Shown: positions 46,601 to 58,000 of the stretch, in pieces
How the letters are laid out: each line of letters begins with the position of its first letter
How positions within the stretch are numbered: position 1 is the stretch's first letter
From: Beroe forskalii
Lineage: Eukaryota > Ctenophora > Nuda > Beroida > Beroidae
Direction of reading: 5' to 3'
Length of the DNA stretch: 64,000 nt
Assembly (NCBI GenBank): GCA_011033025.1
Contig: WFMF01000033.1
Span: forward strand, 558,001-622,000
Made by a program: the position numbers and the translations under genes
The notes under the pieces: model-generated
The model's database searches: none
What the model saw: the letters and a program-made list of their open reading frames with translations, nothing else
What the model was told of the DNA's origin: nothing

Positions 46601-49214
46601 CGGAACTGCCGAGAACGTCGTACGTTTTCTCTCTTGCTACAGTTTAAAACTTGATTTATTTTTGTATGGATCGAGAGTTATGCATCACGAGCACTATTGC
46701 AAGCAGGGTTTAAAATCGTGCTTATGTGCGGAGATTAGTGCATAAGTTATTGAGAATGGAGCGTGATAAAAATATGAACTATTAGGAAAATGCTACAGAG
46801 TTTTGGAGAGTGCAAATGCTACCACTTGCTACATAATTTAACTGAAAGTAACCAGGTATAGTGCTTAATAATTACTGCAAAACTCATAAGTAATTAACTT
46901 AGTAATATCATGCTGCTTCCATAATTTCCTACAACCTATCATTAAACCTAACCTCAATCTACAAAGCCCCACCAGAAAAACACGCCGCCTAAGCGGCTGA
47001 CGGGGTGGCAAGCCCACACCTCCGCCGTGACGGCCCTCGAGCACATCGAACACGAGCACGGCTTGTTCCTGATGAGCTGCAGTGCCGACTGCACGGCCCG
47101 GCTGTGGACCGTACATGGGCACTTCGTGGGCACATTCGGCCAGGACACTCCCTGGGACCTCAGTAAGTGGGCAACGTGCCAAGTACTCGATTTCTAAGTT
47201 CCAACTTTTGTCCCATTATTACATTGGATTGTGAATAAAAAGGGGATACTACATGGACTACTCACATGAGTGTAATCGAGTAGAGATCTCACTCCTGCAT
47301 CCTCGCCAGGTGACAGGAACACGTTCAAGTACCCCAAGACACCCTTTGAAGCGGAGGGTATCCCGCCACCTAACTACATCCCCGCTATTGACGGACCTGG
47401 AAATAGGTAAAAGGGGTTAAATCATAAAACTCATTAGTATGTCGTACTAGTGAAGACTAGTGAAAATGTATCAAGTTTGCTTTCCGGAACCTATGAATTC
47501 ATGATCATGCTGACTTTCTAGATCTTTTCATGATTGAAATAATTTATCAATAATAATCACTTATAAGGTCCACCAATGAGATAAACACGTATAAACATAG
47601 CATGGTTAATCACCTGTTATCCCGCAGATCGGATATGCCGCACAGTGCTATGGAGATACGGCACAGTCCAGAGGGTTCCGACTCCCCCGACGCTTCTCTT
47701 CCCGCGAACTTGTGAGTACTTGAACCCGCGAACTTGTGAGTAAGGTCCAGCGAACTTGTGAGTACTTCCCGGCTTCCCGCGTACTTGTGAGTAGTTCCCG
47801 CGAACTTGTGAGTAGTTCCAGCCAATCTGCTAGTGTTTCTTTGCCAATAAAGGAGGAGTTCCATCAATTCCTGAAAAGTGATAGCAATTAATAGACTAAT
47901 AAGTCATTTTTCAGGACGCCAGACTACATAACACCAAGTATTGGGGATAAAGAAGCAGCTTCCAGGTGAAGTGGCTGACCAAGCAGTCAGCATATTGTGG
48001 TGGACAATGGGCATGTGGTTCATTTCATATCGATTGTGGATATTAAAAAATTGGATAACATATCATCTATTATGTCTATTATGTCTTGAATCAAACTTTA
48101 ACTTATTTGGTTCACAAGCTGGGCTCGCGCTCAGGGTTGGCACAACTTGACAAGTTTTTAGAATAACGAATGGGTAACAGACCATGATACCATCAGTAAC
48201 TCACCCCTGTTCCCCCATGTTCAGTGCATCCATGAGTCCGGTAGCCGTCCCTAAGATCATAGACAGACCGGAGCCGTGGAGGACAGCAGACCTGGAGAGC
48301 TGGCTGAACACCACCACGGGAAGCGACATCCTGGGGGAGTCGTGGGATAAGGTCTACAGGAAACGCATGATCACACGACAGGTAATGTGCGGGAGTCGTG
48401 GGATAAGGTCTACAGGAAACGCATGATCACACGACAGGTGCGACTTTAGCAGATAGCTGAATGTAGGAATTTACAAATGTGTGAAACTCTTTCTCACAGA
48501 TGAAAATAACTCAGGGTACTACTGAATTGCTTTCAGTTCCAATTCTTGTTTCTAAAATGCTATAGTAGAAATTATTTACATAATTTAGCTAAAACAATCG
48601 ATGGACCAGTATAACATGTAACTCACACTTTAACACAGGAACGAAGGCACGCCGTAGGAACCACTGACACCAAGCTAGCACTGAGATTCGGACACCACTG
48701 CTCTCCTTTCGCTGCTCTAGCTACTCCGGTAAGTGTTCCATCGACATTTCCTAGCTGTATAAAACTGGTCAGTGAGCTGCGCTACGGAACAAATCATTAA
48801 TAATTTTATTTGGAATAAGATAAAATCCATCCATATGAGAAATGTTAGAAAATAAACAACTCTTATAAAGACCTTTTAACAGTAATTTTCTTATTGATAG
48901 GTAAGTCTAAAGTCTTATTTCTATTCAAAGAGAATTTGAAGTTCGTAGAAATAAACCTTAACTTAAAAGTAGGTCTAATAGTAAGGTAGTATTACCGCAT
49001 CATATTATCATAGGTGATGCAAGACGTAGCAGTACCTAAGGATCTACCCAAGACCTCGCGTATGGTGAACAATAACTACGGTTTTGAGGCGTCCTCCGAC
49101 AACCCCAAGAAACTGACTATCCGGTTCACGCCGGACCCCATAGTGCAGGCAGTCGCCAAGAAGTCAATGACTCACTCATCCCGGCCAGGTTCCCAAGTCA
49201 ATGGAGACGCATGA
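31605..49214 (+). CDS. EF-hand/WD-repeat protein of the WDR49/WDR64/WDY type
   Basis: A 22-exon model with consistent phases: 31605-31663, 32050-32278, 32526-32729, 41444-41568, 41712-41845, 41968-42152, 42337-42531, 42701-42892, 43314-43424, 43741-43890, 44138-44302, 44467-44616, 44821-45068, 46129-46262, 46477-46619, 46967-47162, 47310-47406, 47628-47711, 47915-47965, 48225-48381, 48639-48728, 49014-49214. It encodes about 1,099 aa, close to vertebrate WDR64. The N-terminal part has an EF-hand loop DASCDGLVDWNE (exon 3). Many WD40 blades follow, with clear ends such as HTVRLWN, SVVTVWD, EIIVWST, GCISVYD and CTARLWT. The C-terminal tail is charged. The family is poorly characterised; relatives are often linked with ciliated or sperm cells. 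The ATG at 31,605 is chosen because the exon is open upstream only to 31,581; an earlier coding exon cannot be excluded. Confidence 0.85.
32526..32729 (+). other. EF-hand exon of the WD-repeat gene
   Basis: Begins VDASCDGLVDWNEF: D at positions 1 and 5, S at 3, G at 6, V at 8 and E at 12 of the loop form a canonical calcium-binding EF-hand. The exon ends YLSVTR and joins in phase 0 to DGNLSMWS at 41,444, which completes the first WD-like blade across an 8.7 kb intron. Confidence 0.85.
32721..32954 (+). repeat. 26-base minisatellite that copies the exon 3 splice donor
   Basis: Nine units of GTCACCAGGGTCAGTGCCCG plus TTATAT or TTATGT. The first unit overlaps the last 9 coding bases of exon 3 and its donor (AGG|GTCAGT), so each later unit carries another potential 5' splice site. 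Confidence 0.95.
33267..33900 (+). repeat. left-arm tandem sub-repeats of the 8.4 kb element
   Basis: Four units start near 33,267, 33,427, 33,590 and 33,754, each with GCATGTAGGGTATC, a GGGACGAGAAACACGATGCA block and AAGATAAGGTGACCACACCC. The unit length is close to a multiple of three, so chance open frames run through it; I do not regard them as genes. Confidence 0.9.
34269..35255 (+). other. N-terminal exons of the transposon protein, function unknown
   Basis: Exon 34269-34409 starts with an ATG and encodes MSRSAYEILLNFRSRLVISI and more, ending phase 0. It joins 34570-34813 (KNSWKCMKCLERLISVHH) and 34950-35255. In the third exon the frame changes by one base between ETVPYTDWESE and NYRPEEIDLLYADHEEP, with no room for an intron. 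The later frame ends phase 0 at a GTAACC donor that fits the next exon. I do not recognise the family. The frameshift may be a real lesion or an error. Confidence 0.55.
34269..40601 (+). CDS. transposon-encoded protein: zinc-finger modules, FEN1/XPG-like nuclease, tesmin/TSO1 CXC domain
   Basis: Seven-exon model with matching phases: 34269-34409, 34570-34813, 34950-35255, 35353-35428, 35583-35801, 35963-36101, 36260-40601, about 1,821 aa. One extra base is needed in exon 3 (near 35,125-35,150). The N-terminal ~230 aa are unrecognised. Then come two C-x-x-C/N ... Y-H-x-x-C modules (LCIYCQ...YHRSCYKRF, and LCIIN...YHLHCLVKK). The large last exon holds FEN/XPG motifs in order: CLVIDGMG (39,330), VLIFDS (~39,460), FEADTLL (39,732), SPDTDVLIL (39,816) and LTGCDQIG (39,996). 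The protein ends in a cysteine-rich CXC domain (CNCKKSKC...CSCYKLNLKC, 40,470-40,560). FEN/XPG enzymes cut flap and bubble DNA; CXC domains bind DNA. The role as transposase is inferred. Internal DDE chemistry is not excluded but not seen. Confidence 0.75.
35353..36560 (+). other. two treble-clef-like zinc-finger modules in the transposon protein
   Basis: Module 1 (exons 35353-35428 and 35583-35801) has LELCIYCQ followed after about 55 residues by GCYHRSCYKRF. Module 2 (exon 36260 onward) has KELCIIN followed by DVKYHLHCLVKK. In module 2 the second cysteine of the first pair is replaced by Asn, so metal binding may be weaker or lost. A proline- and glycine-rich exon (35963-36101) links them. 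Confidence 0.55.
39300..40100 (+). other. FEN1/XPG-type flap-nuclease core
   Basis: The acidic residues expected for the superfamily occur in order and at plausible spacing. They are Asp in VIDGMG (like the N-terminal Asp of FEN1), Asp in IFDS (as in VFDG), the E-A-D pair, the D-x-D pair in SPDTDV, and Asp in TGCDQIG, followed by a short helix-turn region with GVTKKRCF that resembles the H2TH stretch. These residues bind two metal ions in known family members. Confidence 0.78.
40470..40570 (+). other. tesmin/TSO1-like CXC domain
   Basis: The pattern C-x-C-x4-C-x4-C-x-C-x6-C-x3-C-x-C-x2-C near the C terminus matches one CRC/CXC repeat. Such repeats bind DNA in tesmin, LIN54 and TSO1 proteins. 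Only one copy is present. Confidence 0.8.
40780..41222 (-). repeat. right-arm tandem sub-repeats of the 8.4 kb element
   Basis: Three units inverted relative to the left arm, ending with GATACCCTACATGC near 40,900, 41,060 and 41,222. An AATAAA at about 40,784 lies between the gene's stop codon and the arm and could serve as its polyadenylation signal. Confidence 0.85.
47690..47825 (+). repeat. tandem copies of an exon end plus splice donor (exon 18)
   Basis: Exon 18 ends CCCGCGAACTT|GTGAGT. The same string, CGAACTTGTGAGTA or with one change, occurs five times up to about 47,815 with short variable spacers. Confidence 0.9.
48332..48440 (+). repeat. direct duplication of an exon end plus splice donor (exon 20)
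   Basis: The 50 bases from GGGAGTCGTGGGATAAGGTC to CACACGACAG|GT are repeated immediately after the donor, at 48,391-48,440. The second copy also ends with GT. Confidence 0.95.
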
Positions 49215-49221
49215 GCAGCAC

Positions 49222-49313
49222 CACGTGAAGCATGTGACACGTGTTATGTTTCAAGTCTTAGTCACGTTGGATGCCACGTGCGATGTCACGTGACGATTCG
49301 ACAAAGTCACGTG
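49222..49313 (+). promoter_or_regulatory. cluster of five CACGTG motifs just after the WD-repeat stop codon
   Basis: CACGTG occurs at 49,222, 49,238, 49,275, 49,287 and 49,308, five times in 92 bases. CACGTG is the palindromic E-box core bound by several bHLH factors. The cluster lies in the presumed 3' UTR or the downstream flank. It could be regulatory or a decayed repeat. Confidence 0.4.
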
Positions 49314-49314
49314 T

Positions 49315-52042
49315 TTGTTCAGATCTGAGTTTCTGTTTGTAAAGTATGAGTTATGAGTATGGAGATAAATGTTTATGTCGTGTAGCATATTTTAGGCGCA
49401 CATTTTATGAGTCAGACCTAAAAATGTAGACTTTGAATTTTTAGCAGCAACAAAATCTGATCCAGTTTTACAACCATTGTAAGTTATTTCGCCCGAGTGT
49501 CACCAGGTTCAGCAAGATAGTGCATGTAACTATGTAAGTAGTGGAACGCATTGTTTCTCAATGATTGTGGTGTCATTTTATTGGTATTTTAATGCAAAGA
49601 AAGTTTGATGAGACAACTAATGCTCCTTCAAACGTTTAAAACGCATAATGATGTTATGTCGATGAATTAAAGTACGTTAATTGTTCATGCATGATCAACG
49701 ATGAAAATCACTGAATGGAACCCCTTTTGAGTTTAAGATGATACTATTATTATTATTAAATAGTATCAGAACCTCAGGATAGTTTTATAAGACATATGAT
49801 TTTAATCCATTGTATTGATAATCTCTGAGTTCCATGATTGATTACGCAGGGAATATCACGTCTTTTCAGATGATATAAGCACTGAAATCGAGAGTGAGGT
49901 CTGAGTCTGACTTATCAAGTTCTCAGGTTGAGGATTTAGATATTTACAAAGAACGGCTCATCATCAGATACACATATTGCTAAACTTCCCTAAATTAGAA
50001 GCAGAATATAGGCCATATCTTCCACAATCCCCATCAATACTTCCAAGTTGGTGGACTAGTTACAGATTTTTCATATCGAACGGCCATCGAATCAAAACAT
50101 ACCTCTGAAAGGAATTTTGCCACAGCAGTGGCAATTTTGTTCATAAAACTAAGAAAAAGAGGATGGCTCTGTAGTCTGTATAGAAAAAACCTTTCGCAAG
50201 CAAGACTGGAAATCAATGGGATAAATGCTCTTAGTATGATCTGATGTTACATGGATCAATAAGCTAATTCATTAGATCATGTTATATTCATTGATGAAAA
50301 GGAGATCGACGTTTGTTAAAATAAGGTTTCTAATACTTTAACAATTGCATGCGTCGTTGTAATTATATCATTTTAGAAAGCTCTGTTTTTATGCGAACGT
50401 GAATTAAGAATTATTACATCAGTGCGAGTTTTTTCTAATTTTAGATGTAAATAACTATGTAAAGAATGTTTAAATATTTTACTTTCACATGAAAACGATA
50501 TCTTATTGCATTCGTCATGAAAGTTTCATCCTAGATCATAATTAAATGGAATCCAAGCTAATTGTGTTCAGGAAAATTATGATGTCACTTAATCCAGATA
50601 ACAATTAATATTATGTCAAAGTACTATACCTATCAACTCCCTAAAGTGACAATTGATGTTCTAATCTAGTTAACTAGTGAAGCAATTCAAGCTTAAGAGT
50701 TTCAAGCAAAGCTACAGTCATCCAGCAACTGGGAATGATTATTCAAAGCGTCGACTTATGGAAGGTGAGTTTACACAGAAAGGTGATCGTGTAGATACGT
50801 AGATGCAGTTAAATTACAAATCATCGTATACGGGTTTAAATTCAACTCCTCCTACATGCTGCTCATTATCACCCCACGCTTGTTTTAGCGACCATGTGAG
50901 CTGCGGTATGCCGGTATACGGTCACTGTGGAACCAGAGATTCAAAAGAAATTTTATTTGATGCAAAGAAGCTAAGAAGCACACAGAAATCTATTACGGTG
51001 TTGAATCCAGATGAGGGTCTTGTCACCCGGGTCGGGGAAACACTGTTTCAATGGTTTCACTATTTCTGGTCTGGGTAAATCGGGTTCAATGGTCTCAGTT
51101 ATGACCGTATACCTTCGATAATGAACTCTGCCACGCCTCGTCCATAATCTATTTGCAAAGTCTCGGCTTCACTTCGACCATGCAAGATGCAGTATACGGT
51201 CACCACTTCACCATTTAACCGCTTATTGTTAATCTACATGTATGATGCAACAAATTCTGGATCATGGCTCAATTGTATTCATTCTAATTTAATCTGATTA
51301 TAATTTGACTAGACTTTTCAAATTGATGATACGAAACTGAAATTACACTAAATGAAAACCAGGAGATCACAAATGAATTTAAGAGAATAGAATACGGATA
51401 ACACTTGAAAAATCATTTAAAAACACGGTCCATCTGTCATATATACAAAATAAGTTCAATCAATACAAGATATACTCATCACAGCATAATATGTTAATAT
51501 ACTGATCTTGAACTCATCAAGACACACGTGAATCATTCCATCTATTTTATTCTCAGAACCCAGAAATAAGCCCAAGAAATTTGCCCGCTCATCGCAACCG
51601 ACTTTGAAATAGCGAAACTTCACAACACAAAACGAAAAATATTCATGGATCAAGAAGCACGAAATCATTTCATGACACAATGCTGTTTTTTCAAAGTGAT
51701 TAATAAAACAAAAAACGAATAAAAAATAGTCATACACCATGGTAATCTATCTATGATATCTTTGAATTGCATGTGAACTGTGGAAACAAACACCAAATAT
51801 TCGACAGAGCCTACAACGGTACAAAATCATTTAGATTCTAATTAAGAATAATAAATCGTATTGAATTTAAATAAGAAATCCATGTCATTCATGTTCAACA
51901 TGTATGATGTTCGACATGTTCATGAAAAATACTCTCCATGAGAGCCATATCAGAGGGGAAAACCCTGTGATGTAAACAGATTGATCAGCTCTCCGGAGTT
52001 TAATGAATCGTGTCACTACTATATTACCATGACATACTGCCA
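49315..52042. other. intergenic stretch between convergent genes
   Basis: No gene recognised. A diverged, inverted copy of sequence also found at 16,288-16,460 lies at about 51,080-51,230 (sharing GCCTCGTCCAT and TCTCGGCTTCAC), so this is a dispersed repeat family. A TTTTATT near 51,545 could be the polyadenylation signal of the minus-strand gene. Confidence 0.5.
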
Positions 52043-55000
52043 TCAGTCCAGTTGAACGTATGAGGCTGGGAACATGCCCTTCTTGCCCTGGGACACCCCG
52101 ATCCACCACCCCTCGTCCACTGTCTCTATGTTAGTTACTTTCTGCCCCTCCAACAGACTTGTCTCATCTTCAGCAGCTGAAATCACACGATTGTCGTTCA
52201 AATTTCTGGGCGGGTACTGACAGAGTTTGTCCAATGATGGTGTTGAGTGATTTGTCGTGACAAAGCCTGACCAGGTAAGTGATATCCTTCAATTTAGTCA
52301 ATGGTTATTCTGAATAAATATTGAGGAGACATGGAGTGAGGCATTGAGTGAAATGCAATTACAGAATTGAGGAGCAGGTGTTTGGATGGCTTGATGCGGC
52401 AAACACTGTAGGGCTTTGAATGTAGGTGACCGCCAAGTTGGTAAATTATTGGCTGATTGATGATTGAGAGTTGAGACTTCGGAGCTAGCTAAGGATACAC
52501 AGCTCAGGAAAATGAAGGGCGGCTCAGGAAAATGAAGGGCAGTGGAATCCGTAATCATGAAACGTGTATCCGTAATCATGAGACGTGTATCAACTCATTG
52601 AAACTTGGAAAGCGGTCTGAGGATTGAGTGGGAAAATATTTGTGTAACCGCATGTCATATTGATATTGTGCACGCACGGTCCGCATCTGAATTTCAGCGC
52701 GTGACTGAATTCTACAAACATGAGTTTTAGGACGCGCGTTTCTCAAATTGAACTTCATGCAACCGATGAAAATGGCGGTCGCGCGTTCCGTCCCAAAGTT
52801 CGAGAATCAGCAAGGAAGTTCTTTCAAATATAAACATCTCACAAATCAAATTTCAATGCTCCCTGTGTACCCTGAAAGCGTTACCGATTGATTGCCGATT
52901 GGATGATTGAGTATTGACAACACCAATACGCAACAATGGTGATTTGAAAATTAATCAAGCTAACATTAACCTTCTACAGTAGGGTGTCAGAATTATTGGC
53001 GCGTTTTGAAAATTACGTGTATTTTGATATGAAATCGCCCATTTTCAATCGTTCATAACTCGACTTCTGATTATCGAAATTACACAATTTAAAAACAGGC
53101 TTGTAGAGGAATGTTTCAGCTTTCTAACGACATCAAATTGACCAAATGAAATTTTTCGGAACCCAAGATACGGTCCCTTAACTTCGAGGCTGTTCTTGAC
53201 CTTGACTGTTTTTATTAAGGAGTAAGGTTTTCATGAGTAAATTTTCCGGTCAAAATTTTTTTCAAAAAATGTCTGTCGGAATCAGGGCTCAGGGGCAGAA
53301 CGCCGAAGCAGAACGCCGAACATAAGGTCAATATAGCTCATCAGAAAGGGCTATTTCTACTCTAACTAAGGAACCAAAACTTTTCCACATTAACCCAACA
53401 GGAAGGTCAAGCGAGGCAATTGAAAAAAGGTGGTCGAAAAATCGATAATTTGGGCTTTCAACGGAAATATCTCGCTTCCTATTGATAGAAACAGCTTTAA
53501 ATTTGTACGGAGTTCAAGATTAATGTATTTTCTTTCAAATGAAATAAAGACGACTTGATTTGATAAATCAGAAGCGAAGATATGGTCACTGCAAGATGTC
53601 CGATTAGACAGAATTTTCATGCAAAAATAGCACCGCGCCAATAATTATGACACCCTACTGTAGTAGTAACCAGAAACCTTAACATCATTACCAATCAGCA
53701 GTCTGGAAACTGTGGTGAAACAGTAAGCCAGTAGAGGCTCAATGAAAAATCTCAAGAAACACTTGATTTTGAGCATTGAGCTACAGTCAATGTTCAAAAA
53801 GAAAAGTGATTTCGGTTTTTTGGCTGTTTTTACCGCAGTAAATTTCAACTTTGAGCGATCACTGCGTGAAACTGAAAAAAAGCTACACCTTGATTGTTTC
53901 TGATATCATTAGGCTGGCCATTGCTCTGTGTAACATTGACAAATTTTCTTGAATTTGCCCTGATATAAGCGAGTTAGGTCCATTTTAAGGTGGGTACTTG
54001 AAATTTCCAGGTTGAGTTACAAAAAATGCGATACCTCCTACAATTTTCAATATTTTTCCGTAATTCAAAGTGCATTTGGAAGCTCGTAGATGTGGCTTGA
54101 TGCTGCCTCAATCTCATGGGAATTGCTTGAGAAATGAAAAATTTGCAGTCGTGCAACTTCAGAAATTTTTCAGAAAATTTTGAGAAAAATGGAAATACCT
54201 GTTAAATGCCTTACTCCTTCATAAATCTTGCATTTCTAAAACCCTTACCCAACTTTGACGCTTTAATACTTTTTATGTTTTTTGATCGGTGCAAAATAAT
54301 CCATATCACATGAAAATTCAGACTTTCTCGGTTCTAATGTTTTTTGGGTTTTTGGAATCGGCCAATCGTATCAAAAGTTATGAGCATTTGAACGATTGCA
54401 ATTTTACAGTAGTTTCAGCTGAAATTTGCAAAATCACTTTTCTTTTTGAACGTTGTCTGTAGGTCTTGATTGATGTCCTTTCCATGAATCGGAACACAGA
54501 CGAAGAGAAAAGTAAGGTTAAAAGTAAGGCTAAAAAGTAAGGCTAAAGTAACACAATTCTTCCCTATTTCCGTCCCCTCCTTGCCTCAGCATATTATAAT
54601 CCAAAGTCGTATCTATAATGGTTTATGACAAACATAGAATAAATGTTCCGGATATAGATTTTCTAATTCAAGTATCAGAGAGGAGAGGGAAGAGACTAAA
54701 CTCTGAATCATCAGCGGTTACCTTGCAGATGCAAGGTCCCCCTTATCAACTGCGATAAGATTTTTCCATCAGAAGGTGCAAAGAGAAAACGGAGAGGTTT
54801 CAGCTCACCGTACCTCTCACAGTTCACAGCTTCAAGGCTTGGCCACCCGGAACTCCGGGCATCACCGTTTAGAGAGAAAGGGGGGATGGACATAGAAATC
54901 ACAAGAAGTGGAAGTACAAAATCAACAATTGATCAATTGTGGCACGCACTTTCTAAATGGTTTACTTTATATTATGTTTGTTTCCCATGAGGCATCAAAT

Positions 55001-58000
55001 TATCATGGCGTAGTTTATAAATTCTACCTCAGTTTGTTAATAAATTTTCAGTAATGGGGTTACTTGCATTGTTTCAGGATTTAGTTCCAGGAACAATAAT
55101 TGTATATGTAATTATAGCGAACAAAGAAATGAGTAAATACTATAACCAAAGCACTTGGTCGCCCAGGCACTAGTTTAGTTGTTCGTTTATTACATTTTTT
55201 CAGTTAAGTACATTTGTAGGACTGTACATTTAGTCGGAACATCAGACTATCTGACTTTGCAGCAAAACCAATCCGTGGAAAGGACCCAAACCCATGTATT
55301 AATTAAAACTATGTTCATCCGAAACTTTTATAAGCTAATTCCTGACATTGATGTTATCAAATCGCTATGATTACATTAACTCATTAATCGAAGGCCATTT
55401 CATCATTATCGTAAAACTGATTGTAATGATTACGTATTGCATTAGCTTATTTTGAAACCAAATTTCCGTCAATTTCGCATAAGTATATTACTTACATGTT
55501 TACATAAATGGCCTTTATTATATTATGCATGTTATCAGGTCATGCCACCTAGTACTGAGCGACGAGTTGGTCTGATCCTGCTGGGCATTGGGCGTGGTCA
55601 CTTAACCCAAGCTAACACCATGTACAAGATCCTGACCCGTCAGCTACACCACCAAGTCAGCGTGGTGGTGATCATGTGTAACGAGCATTACCTACCGGAT
55701 GTAAACGAGTACGAGTTGGCTAGTGTCCCTGTGCACCGTGTTAACATCAGCCTGAAGAACTCCCTCCCTAACTCCGTACCTTCCCTCATCATGCATACCA
55801 CGTACGAGCTCTTTAAACCCAAACCCTTCCTAAACCAACTCGAGGAAAGATTCCATGTAGACGTGTGGATGAACTTCATGGCACCCATCCAACGAACTCG
55901 CCGTCCTTTGTTCCACATCACATCTCAAGTGGCAGTGGACAGCATTCTCATAGACATCCTCGTGTTCTTCTTGTCAGGAACGTTAGTCAATATAGGAGAT
56001 GTAACGCCACGGGCTCAGCACGCCATCTCCACACTTATAGACGGTGATAAGCTAGACAGATCGCATTCTCCGTCAAGTGAAGTGCTGGTACTGGCTTACG
56101 CCGTGTCGGGAACAGCACTGCTCAACACGCTCTGTAGCATCGCAGACAACCACAAGGAAATATCTTTTCACTACTACTGCTCAGAAGCCCCAGGAGTTGC
56201 TATGCCGGCTAACGTGTCGTGGTTTGCACCGAGCTACTCTACCTTCAGGAGTAAGTTAGCTCAGTGCGCGGCTGTGCTGTGTACCAGTGGAAATGAGTTA
56301 ATCCAGGAGTGTGCCCTGAACGGCATACCATGCGCCACCCTGCCAGCTCACCCCGCTCACTTCGAACAGCACTCTAACTTCGCCAAGTACACCTCCAAAG
56401 GTTGGGCGGTGGAGATGACACCTGACTTGTCGATCAGAGACCTGTGTGGAGACACGGGGAGACTGAGGAGAGCGGCGGACGAGATGGAGACTATGTTGGG
56501 TGAGCGGAATGCGACCATCCGGTATATGCTGAGGGAGTGTGAGACGGACCTGAGGAATCCAGATAAACAACATGATAACATGGTGTCGAGGTACAGCAGA
56601 GTACGGCAAACTGTAAAACTTTCCATCCTTGTAATAGCAATTTATTGTTTGATGACACTTTTAGTAGGATGTTTTGGGAATACATAAATATGTGAAAACT
56701 AAATTTACATAGTTTGTAGGAAGCATATTATCATCTGGAATGCAGTCTTGATTAAACAAAGTAAATAAATTCAAATATTGCTTGATTATCATGTCCAGGA
56801 ACTTTGAAAGTTTTAAACGCCAAAGATGTATAAGAGAGTAGGAGGTATGTCATATACAGTATAATTTTATAAACATTGTTTTAACATAATGTCATAACGC
56901 ATATTATGCATCGTGACAACTCAGAGTTACAGAGTGTCAGTCTAGTCTTTTATTCTACGTTTAATGTTAATTGTCATAGATCTATAGATGACACATATTT
57001 TCGAATTTGAAATCCGTTAATACCTAACTTTATCTATATTGATTTATTGATTCAATCAATTCATTTTAAAGATTGAAATCTATCTTAATTCATTCTGTAA
57101 GAATACTTGTGGTGGATCATGGAAGTAGGTGTCAACTGAAATTTTTGTGTTGCAAATTTCTAAATTAAATCTATTTTATCAGTAAGGCAAATGTCATCAA
57201 AATATTTTTCAAAATCTGAAGAAAATCAAATCAGAAAAGGACAGTTTAAAGCAGACTACAAGCGTGAAGTGAAGACGTCAGCGTTCACGCAAGCTTTCAT
57301 ATGACATTCTTAGAATCTTGCAGGATTCAGCGTCAAATTTCAAGATAAGGGTTGGGAGTTACCATGGACGTAAATTATACGTACCATTTTACACGATACA
57401 TAAAATTACAAAGTTATTGAAGGTGTTTTGTTTGTGTTGTTTGGAATGTTTTGTTTGCTCCAAGTTCATTGTGATTGATAATTGGTCGCCGATTGATGAA
57501 CCGCGTCCAGCACATATTTTGTGCACTTGATCGTTGTTAATTTGAAAAGCTGAAGTAACTGCTCTCTTAAGATAATTAAAGCTTTGCAAAAATAGTTTAT
57601 ATATTCACCAAAACAGGTGCAACGCGCCACAATTGATCTAGTAGAACATAACAACCCTAATTAAGATATATATTCAATCCTCTTGATACCTATTTTTTCC
57701 CTCCCCATTGGCCTTTTTGTGAATACAAAAAGGCAAATGAGAGGGTTGGCAGAGATCGTGGTCTGGAAGGGTGAGAAATAGATTATGTGTATATCAGGTC
57801 CAGTTTTGCAATACAACTACTGTAATTTCTGGAAAGTGCCCGGATTGCTCCTTTATAATATCAGTCGCGAAAATGTCCCTCCGTCCGTCCGTCCGTCCGT
57901 CCGTCCCTCCGTCCCCATATCACATAAATCTTCAAAATAACGAATTTCTTAATTCATGGAGCTGTCGGTTGTCAAAAGTATAAATCTTATAGGTTGATCT

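Noticed and set aside
55452..55541. N-terminal extension of the glycosyltransferase
   Set aside because: No ATG occurs there; the first Met codon in frame, followed by a normal GT-B start, is at 55,542.
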